A stretch of 64,000 bases of DNA, taken from contig CABSIM010000002.1 in assembly GCA_902477765.1 (NCBI GenBank), forward strand, positions 1 to 64,000, written 5' to 3'. Made by a program: the position numbers and the translations under genes. Positions 8,560 to 15,974 of this stretch are shown here, one piece after another (position 1 is the stretch's first letter; each line of letters starts with the position of its first letter). The stretch is from an uncultured Clostridiaceae bacterium. Its GTDB lineage: Bacteria > Bacillota > Clostridia > Lachnospirales > Lachnospiraceae. Below the pieces are notes generated by a model. The model saw nothing but the letters and a program-made list of their open reading frames with translations, was not told the origin of the DNA and ran no database searches.

Positions 8560-8985
8560 ATGGATGAACGGATCAAAGGGGAATACAGAAAGATTTATTC
8601 GGAACTGGTATGCATTCTTATGATATTTACGGCAGGATCTCTGCTGGTGAAGTTTATTCTGCTGGGCGGCAGGCCGGAAACCTGTGTCACGGAAATGGCA
8701 ATTCTGATTTTTTCTCCGCTGTATATGGCAGTGCGCCAGTACATGCTGGGGATTGCGCCTGAAGACGCAGTGCCGCGAAAACGGCAGAAAATCAATTTCC
8801 TGGCGGCCGTTGCGGTTTCTGCCTGTGCCTACGCGGCGGTTCTCCGGGCGCGGGGCAGGATGTCGGATGGAAATACATGGCTGAGTCTGCTGACTTTCGT
8901 GGCCATGTTCACGTTTGTCTATTATGTTTCAAGAAAACTGGGAAGTTATTTTGCGGAGAAAAAGAGCAGAAAATATGAGGACTGA
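8560..8985 (+). CDS. Small membrane protein paired with the XRE regulator
   Basis: 141 residues with about four hydrophobic segments (near residues 17-35, 44-62, 78-95 and 106-124) and a basic C-terminus (KKSRKYED). I cannot name its family with confidence. It starts 2 bases after the XRE stop, and its ribosome-binding site lies inside the end of that gene, so the two are a coupled pair. By analogy it may sense or respond to membrane conditions while the regulator controls the pair, but this is inference. Confidence 0.7.
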   Translation: MDERIKGEYRKIYSELVCILMIFTAGSLLVKFILLGGRPETCVTEMAILIFSPLYMAVRQYMLGIAPEDAVPRKRQKINFLAAVAVSACAYAAVLRARGRMSDGNTWLSLLTFVAMFTFVYYVSRKLGSYFAEKKSRKYED

Positions 8986-8992
8986 AACAGAA

Positions 8993-9024
8993 GGGGACCG
9001 GCGGAATTCTGCCGGTCCCCGTTT
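8993..9024. terminator. Hairpin between convergent genes
   Basis: GGGGACCGGC (8993-9002) pairs with GCCGGTCCCC (9011-9020) around GGAATTCT, followed by GTTT. It sits between the plus-strand gene ending at 8985 and the minus-strand gene ending at 9057. Confidence 0.6.
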
Positions 9025-9056
9025 CATGCCCCGGTGTGTCCGGAGTCTCAGAGGAA

Positions 9057-10169
9057 TCAGAACATAAGAAGATAGAGCCCTGTAAGGAGAAGAAGTCCTG
9101 TCAGATTGGCGGCGGCAAAGAGAGAAAGATAGGTTCCCGGCCGTGCCGATTCTGACTTTATGTAAAGTTTCAGCGAGATCAGACTTGCCAGGGAGGCAAT
9201 GGGGGTGCCGAGGCCTCCGATATTGGTGCCTGCCAGCAGATCTCTCCAGTTATCGGAGAACCCGGAAAGAAGAACCGCCGCAGGGACATTGCTGATTACC
9301 TGACTTGCCAGAATGGAAGTAAACAGTGCGCTTTTTTCCATGACCTGTGAAAGAGCCTGACGGATCACGGGAATTTCACCGATGTTGCCTGCAAAGATAA
9401 AGAAACATACAAAGGTCAGAAGAAGGCCGTAGTCCACCTGTTTTAAAAGATCTCTTGAAAGGAGTCCCAGAAACACCGCCACCAGCACCGTGGTCAGAGC
9501 GTAGTGGACCACATGGAATACCGACAGCAGACTCATGAGAAACAGAACGCCGCAGAGAAAGAAAAGCCATGGATACTGCAGGGATTCCTGGGCGGTAAAA
9601 TGTACGGATACCGGCTCTTTCTTTATGAGAAGAGAGCAGAGGGCCAGACAGATCAGGCTTGCCAGGGCCAGAGGCACCATAACGGAAAAGAAGTCTCCGG
9701 CGCTCAGCCCGTAATTGCCGTAGAGAAACAGGTTCTGGGGATTGCCGAAAGGCATGGTCATGCTGCCCAGATTGGCGGCAACTGTCTGGAGAACAATAAT
9801 AAGCGGCGCATGCTCCATGTGGCCGGAAAGCTGCAGCACCAGAAGGGCAAAGGGCACAAAGGTGATCAGAGCCACATCATTGGTAATCAGCATGGAGCAG
9901 AAAAAAGGAAGCAGAATCAGAACCGCGGCCAGGCCCCGGACGGTTTTCTGACGGGACAGCAGGGACTGGGCCAGAAGCCGGAACACACCGCATTTCTGAA
10001 ATCCGGAAATCAGAGCCATAAGGCAGAACAGGAGACACAGAATCCGGATGTCGATGTAATCCAGATAGGCGGCCGACGGCCTTACAAAACATGCCGAGAC
10101 GGCAGCACAGAGGGCGGAAATGCAGAGCACCGTTTCCCCTTTGAAAAATTGCAGCAATTTTGCTTTCAT
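9057..10169 (-). CDS. CitMHS/ArsB-type anion permease
   Basis: 370 residues from ATG 10169, chosen because GGAGGAA lies just upstream; the frame extends 20 codons further without a site. About ten membrane segments. Landmarks of the ion transporter superfamily are ITNDVALITFVPFAL, SMTMPFGNPQNLFLY, QVISNVPAAVLL and GTNIGGLGTPIASLA. Relatives move citrate, other di/tricarboxylates or arsenite. No arsenic genes are nearby, so an organic anion is more likely. It is preceded on the same strand by gltS, but a strong terminator lies between them. Confidence 0.78.
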   Translation of the reverse strand: MKAKLLQFFKGETVLCISALCAAVSACFVRPSAAYLDYIDIRILCLLFCLMALISGFQKCGVFRLLAQSLLSRQKTVRGLAAVLILLPFFCSMLITNDVALITFVPFALLVLQLSGHMEHAPLIIVLQTVAANLGSMTMPFGNPQNLFLYGNYGLSAGDFFSVMVPLALASLICLALCSLLIKKEPVSVHFTAQESLQYPWLFFLCGVLFLMSLLSVFHVVHYALTTVLVAVFLGLLSRDLLKQVDYGLLLTFVCFFIFAGNIGEIPVIRQALSQVMEKSALFTSILASQVISNVPAAVLLSGFSDNWRDLLAGTNIGGLGTPIASLASLISLKLYIKSESARPGTYLSLFAAANLTGLLLLTGLYLLMF

Positions 10170-10242
10170 GACAGATATTCCTCCGAAAAATCCATATAAA
10201 AGCCGGAACAGCTCCGGCCAATTTAGCATTTTACCACAATTA

Positions 10243-10287
10243 CAAAAAAAAGGAACCCCGGCTGTGAAAAAAAATGCCGGGGATTCC
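10243..10287 (-). terminator. Intrinsic terminator of gltS
   Basis: On the minus strand GGAATCCCCGGC pairs with GCCGGGGTTCC, followed by TTTTTTTT. It lies 49 bases after the gltS stop and separates gltS from the downstream permease. Confidence 0.88.
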
Positions 10288-10335
10288 GTATGGCAGGCCT
10301 GTGCCCGCAGGGGGAGAGGGGAACAGGCTGCAGCA

Positions 10336-11547
10336 CTATGGGAGAAAATTCATGAACAGCGTAATCAGGATGCTGTTGATAAAGTCGATAAACAAGCTGC
10401 CCACCAGAGGCACCACGAAATAAGCAGTGGGAGACGGTCCGTACTTGGCCGTGACTGCCTGCATGTTTGCCATGGCATTGGGGGTGGCACCCATGCCGAA
10501 GCCGCAGAAACCGGTGGTCATGACCGCGGCATCGTAGCTCCTTCCCAGAAGCGCAAAGACCACATAATAGGCGAATACGGCCATCAGAAGAGTCTGTGCA
10601 GTCAGCATGATGACCATGGGAAGTGCCAGCTCGGCCAGCTGCCAGAGCTTCAGGCCCATCATGGCAAGTCCAAGAAACAGGGAAAGAGAAAAACTGCCGA
10701 TGGTGCTGATTTCTTCCATGGGAACATCCCTGCGGCAGGCATCCATGACATTTCGGATGGCAGCGGCCACCACCATGGCTCCTATGTAGCTGGGGAAGGA
10801 CATGGGCTGTCCCATGATGGTGATTTTCTGAAGCAGGGAGGAAACGATGGTTCCGGCGCCGATGGCCAGCGCAAGATACAGAGAAGCATCCAGAAACCGC
10901 CGGGAATCGATGGCGCCGGTCACTTCATTTCTGTCCACCACAACTTCGTTGGAGCCCAGGGCACTTTCCGTGGAACGGAGTCCGAGGCGGTTGATTCTGT
11001 GGTAGGCAATGGGGCCTCCGATCATGCATCCTGCCACCAGTCCGAAGGTGGCGGAGGCGATGGCCACAGCATTGGCTCCTGTCACCCCGGCATTTTCCAG
11101 AACCGGCCCGAAGGCCCCTGCCGTGCCGTGTCCGCCGATCATGGGAATGGAGCCGGTGGCCAGCCCCAGACGGGGATCCAGGTGGAAGGCGGCAGCTATG
11201 GCACTGCCCAGACCGTTCTGGAGAAGCACCATGATAATTGCAATGCTCAGGAAAAGAATGACCTGAATGCCGCCCTTTTTCAGAAGGCGGAAGCAGGCGG
11301 TAAAGCCGACGCTGCAGAAAAAGACGGTCATGAAAAAGGTCTGAAGCGTGGCATCAAAAGAAATTTCCAGTATTCCGGCGGAACGGAGAAGTACGTGGAT
11401 AACGGCATAGACCACGCCGCCCACCACGGGTTCTGGAATGCAGTATTTTTTTAAGACAGGAAACAGCCCGGAAAGGACACGGCCAAGAAGCAGCACCAGG
11501 GCGGCCACGGCGGCTGCCTGATACATATTCAGTTCGATTGTGAACAT
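10336..11547 (-). CDS. gltS: Sodium/glutamate symporter GltS
   Basis: 403 residues, the usual GltS length, with about ten membrane segments in two inverted halves. Typical segments are IPEPVVGGVVYAV near the N-terminus, GSIPMIGGHGTAGAFGP, GLVAGCMIGGPIAY, and in the second half GMGATPNAMANMQA. It imports glutamate with sodium. GGAGG precedes the ATG. It is immediately downstream of, and separated by a terminator from, a GlnK/GlnL-like two-component system, the obvious candidate regulator. The region before the gene lacks a good sigma-A -35/-10 pair, which fits an activator-dependent promoter. Confidence 0.93.
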   Translation of the reverse strand: MFTIELNMYQAAAVAALVLLLGRVLSGLFPVLKKYCIPEPVVGGVVYAVIHVLLRSAGILEISFDATLQTFFMTVFFCSVGFTACFRLLKKGGIQVILFLSIAIIMVLLQNGLGSAIAAAFHLDPRLGLATGSIPMIGGHGTAGAFGPVLENAGVTGANAVAIASATFGLVAGCMIGGPIAYHRINRLGLRSTESALGSNEVVVDRNEVTGAIDSRRFLDASLYLALAIGAGTIVSSLLQKITIMGQPMSFPSYIGAMVVAAAIRNVMDACRRDVPMEEISTIGSFSLSLFLGLAMMGLKLWQLAELALPMVIMLTAQTLLMAVFAYYVVFALLGRSYDAAVMTTGFCGFGMGATPNAMANMQAVTAKYGPSPTAYFVVPLVGSLFIDFINSILITLFMNFLP

Positions 11548-11609
11548 GGGAACACCTCCGTTTTGTTATTGTGAGAGAAGAATAAACAGAGGGTTTCAAA
11601 AAAATACAG

Positions 11610-11649
11610 AAAAAAACAGAAGTCCGCAAATTTTTTTGCAGACTTCTGT
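11610..11649 (-). terminator. Intrinsic terminator of the glnK/glnL-like operon
   Basis: ACAGAAGTCCGCAAA (11616-11630) and TTTGCAGACTTCTGT (11635-11649) form a 15-bp stem with one mismatch pair. On the minus strand it is followed by TTTTTT. It lies 10 bases after the regulator's stop and 60 bases ahead of gltS. Confidence 0.88.
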
Positions 11650-11658
11650 GGGAAATCT

Positions 11659-12501
11659 TTACTGACGGTCGGCCTCCAGCATCAGACCGTCGATGAAATT
11701 CCGGATGCTGACTTTTCCGCCGGAGGTGCGTCTGCCGCGGAGAAAATCCATTTCTGCCCGGATTTCCTCAAAGGAAAACAGGGTTCCGGAGTATCTGGAA
11801 AAGGTTTCGTTCATGAAATCCTCAATTCCCATATGGGCAATGTTGGTCATGCCGGCGGCAATGGCCCGGCGGATCCTCTGCTCCATGTTCCGGGGAGAAT
11901 CGCTGAGCAGTTCGCAGGTATGGCCCACGCTGAGCTGTGAAGCGTGCATTCTGTTCTCACGCAGGTATTCGCATACCATTATGATATCGTTGCATCCTTT
12001 TTCCCCGGAAATGCCCAGCCGGTTCAGAATGTAGCGGAGTTTGCGTGTATAGATATGAAGTTCATTCCGTTCCCTGGATTCCGGTTCCATGTCATTCAGG
12101 AACATGCGGCGGATGTTGCCGAGAGTTTTTTCGTTTTCGATCTGTTTCCGTACATTCCTGAGGACGGAAGTCACTTCGATGATATTGATGGGCTTGCTGA
12201 TAAAAAAGTCCACGCCGGCGGTGTATGCCTTACTGATGAGTTCCTTGGAGGATACCTGGGAAATCATGATGCATTTGATCTGAGTGTTCAGGGTACGCAG
12301 ATTCCGTACAAATTCGGCTCCGTCCATGACCGGCATGAAAAAGTCTGCCAGCACCACATCGGGGCGGCAGCGCAGCACCTCGTGAATGTCGGCAGGTCCG
12401 CCTCCGCAGTCTCCGCAGATGTCACCCAGCTGCTGACTTTCAATGATATCCTCCAGAATATTAATGACGGAAATGTCATCTTCCACAATATAGATTCTCA
12501 T
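11659..12501 (-). CDS. GlnL/YcbB-like response regulator
   Basis: 280 residues. Residues 1-120 are a receiver domain with the acidic pair D8-D9, the phospho-acceptor D53 in VLADFFMP, and a late Lys in FISKPI. Residues 150-280 match the YcbB-type output domain of Bacillus GlnL (LHIYTRKLRYILNRLG, MEQRIRRAIAAGMTNIAHMG), not a common OmpR or NarL domain. In Bacillus subtilis GlnK-GlnL controls glutaminase and glutamine uptake. Here the neighbouring gltS is the likely target. It overlaps the kinase gene by 4 bases. Confidence 0.85.
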   Translation of the reverse strand: MRIYIVEDDISVINILEDIIESQQLGDICGDCGGGPADIHEVLRCRPDVVLADFFMPVMDGAEFVRNLRTLNTQIKCIMISQVSSKELISKAYTAGVDFFISKPINIIEVTSVLRNVRKQIENEKTLGNIRRMFLNDMEPESRERNELHIYTRKLRYILNRLGISGEKGCNDIIMVCEYLRENRMHASQLSVGHTCELLSDSPRNMEQRIRRAIAAGMTNIAHMGIEDFMNETFSRYSGTLFSFEEIRAEMDFLRGRRTSGGKVSIRNFIDGLMLEADRQ

Positions 12502-13778
12502 TCTGCTGCTCCTTTCAGAGACTGTGCGGGAATACGCACGGTAAAGACGGCGCCCTGGCCCGGCTGGGAAGAGACACGGATGGTTCCGCGGAAGGTTTCC
12601 TCCACAGTCATCCGGACGCCGCAGAGTCCCACACCCCGGGAAATGTTGCCGGTTTTTCTGTCAAATTTGGTGGAATAGCCCATTTTGAAAATATTGGGCA
12701 GATGGCGGGGGGAAATGCCCGGTCCGTCATCGGTCACAAGAAAGACATAATCATCTCCCTGACGGAATTCCTCGATGGATACCGTTCCTTTTTTTCTTCC
12801 GGAGGCAATGGCCTCAATGGAATTGGTCACAAGGTTTTTCAGCACAGCCATCAGTTCATAGTGTTCGTCGGTGATGAAGTTATCGCGGCAGCGGAAATCA
12901 AGACGGACGGAAAGACCGCGGTCTTCGGTGAAATGATGGGTGGTTTCTTCCAGAATTTTCAGCAGGTCCCGGAATTCCATCTGTTTTTCATCGTATTCTT
13001 CTGAGATTTCCTGTTCAATTCCCTGGATGATCCGTATGTAGTCCTTTTTTATTTCATGGACATCCCTTGCGATGGAAAGTGCGGTCTGCTTTGTTTCTTC
13101 CGGCAGGTCCAGATTTTTCAGGGTTTCATAGAGCCGGTATGCATTCCTCATGATGCCCTCTATTTCCTCGGAATTTTTCCTCATGAAATAGACTTCATTT
13201 TTCAGGCCTGTGGTCATGAGAAACAGGCGGCAGTACCGCCTTTCATGCTCCGAACGGGCAAGCAGAGTCCTGTACTGTCTTTCCGCCAGAAGGCAGAGCC
13301 CTGCGGCCAGAGTCCGGAAGAGAGCGGTGAAAAACAGAACGCTGATCCCGTAAAAAGAAAACAGATGTCCGGCAATCAGGGCCAGAAGCAGGATTTCCAG
13401 CATGTTGGAAGCAAAATCGCACAGGAAAAAGGAAGGAAGAAGGCGTCCGGAAGGCACCGTGCATTTGTTGCGGATCAGAAGCCGGAACAGAATGCCGTAG
13501 CAGAAATAAAAGACAGAGCCCGGAACCAGAAAGAGAAGGGCCTCACCGGTGAAATGTCCTGAAAAATATAAAAGCAGGCCGCGGAAAAGAAAGACCATGA
13601 CGGCAGTCACCGTACAGGTCCGTATGGTTCCGGTCTGCTTTACCAGTGTCATCAGAAGAAACGGGAGAAGAATCACGGAGGCGGAGATGCGGAAACTTCC
13701 CATGATGGTGTTCCAGTACAGCTGTGAAGACAGGGCAATGGTCAGCCCGGTCAGAAGGATTCGTTTTCTGTTTTCCAT
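12498..13778 (-). CDS. GlnK-like sensor histidine kinase
   Basis: 426 residues from ATG 13778, chosen for AAGGAGA upstream. Residues 1-200 are hydrophobic with about six membrane helices, making an intramembrane sensor without a large extracellular domain. The likely phospho-acceptor is H241 in DVHEIKKDY. The ATPase domain has the N-box LKNLVTNSIEA, the G1 box TDDGPGIS and the G2 box GVGLCGVRM. It is the partner of the downstream GlnL-like regulator. The ligand is probably glutamate or glutamine by analogy and by the adjacent gltS, which is inference. Confidence 0.87.
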   Translation of the reverse strand: MENRKRILLTGLTIALSSQLYWNTIMGSFRISASVILLPFLLMTLVKQTGTIRTCTVTAVMVFLFRGLLLYFSGHFTGEALLFLVPGSVFYFCYGILFRLLIRNKCTVPSGRLLPSFFLCDFASNMLEILLLALIAGHLFSFYGISVLFFTALFRTLAAGLCLLAERQYRTLLARSEHERRYCRLFLMTTGLKNEVYFMRKNSEEIEGIMRNAYRLYETLKNLDLPEETKQTALSIARDVHEIKKDYIRIIQGIEQEISEEYDEKQMEFRDLLKILEETTHHFTEDRGLSVRLDFRCRDNFITDEHYELMAVLKNLVTNSIEAIASGRKKGTVSIEEFRQGDDYVFLVTDDGPGISPRHLPNIFKMGYSTKFDRKTGNISRGVGLCGVRMTVEETFRGTIRVSSQPGQGAVFTVRIPAQSLKGAAE

Positions 13779-13802
13779 GAGTTCTCCTTTGTATGGAATG
13801 GA

Positions 13803-13841
13803 GTATGATAAAATCATACGGTACGGTTCCGGGATTGTCAA
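13803..13841 (-). promoter_or_regulatory. Sigma-A promoter of the glnK/glnL-like operon with overlapping palindrome
   Basis: On the minus strand TTGACA (13841-13836), a 17-base spacer and TATGAT (13818-13813). The -10 box lies within the inverted repeat GTATGAT-AAA-ATCATAC (13803-13819), a possible operator or autoregulatory site. Confidence 0.75.
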
Positions 13842-13916
13842 TGCGCCTGCTTAAGAATCTTTTCTTTTGCCGCAGGAAAACATGGAAAAATAAAGCCGGA
13901 ATCCAAGATTTTTGTA

Positions 13917-13945
13917 TTGTAAGAAATCAGCCGGTAGATTATAAT
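13917..13945 (+). promoter_or_regulatory. Sigma-A promoter of the aminotransferase gene
   Basis: TTGTAA (13917-13922), a 17-base spacer and TATAAT (13940-13945). It is divergent from the kinase promoter with about 75 bases between the -35 boxes. Confidence 0.75.
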
Positions 13946-14023
13946 GAAATCACAGGGAGTTCGCTTCGGGGGCGGCCCGGGGCGGCAGAAATTGTATGAT
14001 GCAGATATGAGGAGGAGATAACA

Positions 14024-15304
14024 ATGAAACCATATCATGAAATGTCAAAGGAAGAACTGGCATCCCTGAAAGAACAGCTTACAGCGGTTTACAAAGAATA
14101 TCAGGGCAAGAATCTGAAGCTGAACATGGCACGCGGAAAACCCAGTTCTGAACAGCTGGACCTTTCCATGCCGATGCTGGATGTTCTGAACAGCAAGAGC
14201 GATTACATGAGCGTGGACGGAGACTGCAGAAACTATGGCGTTCTTACGGGAATTCAGGAAGCCAAGGAACTGATGGGCGGAATGATGGATGCACCGGCTG
14301 AAAACATTATCATGTACGGAAGCTCCAGCCTGACTCTGATGTATGATACCGTATCCCGTTCCTATTCCCACGGTGTGATGGGAAACACTCCGTGGTGCAA
14401 GCTGGACAAGGTGAAATTCCTCTGCCCGGTTCCGGGATATGACAGACACTTTGCAATTACCGAATTCTTCGGCATTGAGATGATCAATGTTCCGCTGCAT
14501 GACGACGGCCCGGATATGGACATGGTTGAGCAGTATGTGAACAACGATGAGACCGTAAAAGGTATCTGGTGCGTACCGCTGTATTCCAACCCGTCCGGAC
14601 AGTCTTATTCTGACGAAGTGGTAAAACGTTTCGCAAACCTGAAACCGGCTGCAAAGGATTTCCGTATTTTCTGGGACAACGCATACTGCGTACATCATCT
14701 GTACCCGGATCATCCGGACCATGTTCTTGATATTCTTTCCGAATGTGCCAAGGCCGGCAATCCGGATATGGTATATAAATTCGGTTCCACTTCCAAGGTA
14801 ACATTCCCGGGAGCCGGAATTTCCGCAGTGGCAACATCCAAGGCCAATATCGAAGACATCAAGAAACAGATGAACAACCAGCTGATCAGCCATGACAAGA
14901 TGAATCAGCTGCGTCATGTGAAGTTCTTCGGCAATGTGGACGGACTGAAGGCACATATGGCAAAGCATGCCGCCATTCTGCGTCCGAGATTCGAGGCAGT
15001 GGACGAGATTCTCAACAGAGAGCTCAAGGGACTGGAAATCGGAACCTGGACAAAACCCAACGGCGGATACTTTGTATCCTTCAATGCTCTGGACGGATGT
15101 GCAAAAGCCATCGTTGCCAAATGCAAGGATGCAGGTGTTGTGATGACAGGCGCAGGTGCCACATATCCTTACGGAAAGGATCCTCATGACAGCAATATCC
15201 GTATTGCTCCGTCCTTCCCGACACTGGATGAGCTGAAACAGGCTGCCGAAATTTTCTGCGTATGCGTGAAACTGGTAAGCGTGGAGAAACTTCTGGGAGA
15301 ATAA
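14024..15304 (+). CDS. Type I aspartate-type aminotransferase (PLP enzyme)
   Basis: 426 residues. It is a fold-type I aminotransferase of the atypical bacterial aspartate aminotransferase subgroup (AspT-like): N-terminal YHEMSKEELASLKEQL, LNMARGKP, YGSSSLTLMYDT, CPVPGYDRHF, and the PLP lysine K258 in GSTSKVTFPGAG, then an arginine near the C-terminus (NIRIAPSFP). It transfers amino groups between aspartate or similar amino acids and 2-oxoglutarate. GGAGGAG precedes the ATG. Arg codons here are mostly CGT, unlike many neighbours, suggesting high expression. It is monocistronic, between its own promoter and terminator. Confidence 0.9.
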   Translation: MKPYHEMSKEELASLKEQLTAVYKEYQGKNLKLNMARGKPSSEQLDLSMPMLDVLNSKSDYMSVDGDCRNYGVLTGIQEAKELMGGMMDAPAENIIMYGSSSLTLMYDTVSRSYSHGVMGNTPWCKLDKVKFLCPVPGYDRHFAITEFFGIEMINVPLHDDGPDMDMVEQYVNNDETVKGIWCVPLYSNPSGQSYSDEVVKRFANLKPAAKDFRIFWDNAYCVHHLYPDHPDHVLDILSECAKAGNPDMVYKFGSTSKVTFPGAGISAVATSKANIEDIKKQMNNQLISHDKMNQLRHVKFFGNVDGLKAHMAKHAAILRPRFEAVDEILNRELKGLEIGTWTKPNGGYFVSFNALDGCAKAIVAKCKDAGVVMTGAGATYPYGKDPHDSNIRIAPSFPTLDELKQAAEIFCVCVKLVSVEKLLGE

Positions 15305-15341
15305 AAATACAGAAAAGTAAATAAAAATTTATAAAAAATTT

Positions 15342-15387
15342 AAGGGACTGTACCGGACTTTCGGGATACAGTCCCTTTACTTTTTTA
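15342..15387 (+). terminator. Intrinsic terminator of the aminotransferase gene
   Basis: AAGGGACTGTA (15342-15352) pairs with TACAGTCCCTT (15367-15377), followed by TACTTTTTT. Confidence 0.88.
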
Positions 15388-15420
15388 CAGCCCTATACTA
15401 AAATATAAATACGCGTCCGT

Positions 15421-15485
15421 TCACGGGCCGGCGGGAAGAAGGGCTCCGCCCGGAGCCGAAAGCCGGATTTTCCAGAATCCCGTGA
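15421..15485 (+). promoter_or_regulatory. Structured leader ahead of gtrA
   Basis: TCACGGG (15421-15427) can pair with CCCGTGA (15479-15485). Inside it CCGGC (15428-15432) pairs with GCCGG (15462-15466), and GGCTCC (15442-15447) with GGAGCC (15452-15457). The nested arms end 30 bases before the gtrA ATG. I do not recognise a known riboswitch. Confidence 0.4.
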
Positions 15486-15515
15486 CGGCAATACTGACAA
15501 AAAACGAGGAAGATT

Positions 15516-15959
15516 ATGAATCCGATACATCAGACAGAAAAGAAATCAGGAAAAAGGGAAACACTGAGAGAAGGGACAGCATACCTGATTTTCGGAGCCC
15601 TGACCACAGCAGTGGATTATGTCATTTCCAACGGGCTGTTTTATCTGACAGAAACCCCTGTACTGCTGGCGCAGAGCATTGCCTGGGCGGCAGCAGTGCT
15701 GTTTGCCTTTGTGACAAACAAGTGGTGGGTGTTCAACAGCCATACGCTGGTGCCGGGAGAGGTGTGGAAGGAATTCACATCCTTTGTTCTGTGCCGGGTG
15801 GCCACATTTGTATTTAATCTGGCGGCGCTGGCTGTCATGGTGGACTGGATGAAAATCGAGTTCTTTCTGAGTAAACTGGTCATTTCCGTGGCCGTGGTAA
15901 TCCTCAATTATGTGTTCAGCAAAATTCTGATTTTTGCAAAAAAGAAAGACAACATATAA
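15516..15959 (+). CDS. GtrA-family membrane protein
   Basis: 147 residues with four membrane helices typical of GtrA: EGTAYLIFGALTTAVDYVIS, IAWAAAVLFAFVTNKWWVF, then two more. GtrA proteins are thought to help flip polyprenyl-linked sugars for modification of surface glycans or teichoic acids. The next gene encodes a YfhO membrane protein, a family linked to glycosylation of lipoteichoic acid, so the pair probably acts together. The donor sugar and acceptor cannot be read from sequence. Confidence 0.88.
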   Translation: MNPIHQTEKKSGKRETLREGTAYLIFGALTTAVDYVISNGLFYLTETPVLLAQSIAWAAAVLFAFVTNKWWVFNSHTLVPGEVWKEFTSFVLCRVATFVFNLAALAVMVDWMKIEFFLSKLVISVAVVILNYVFSKILIFAKKKDNI

Positions 15960-15974
15960 AAGGAGCATTCCCTG

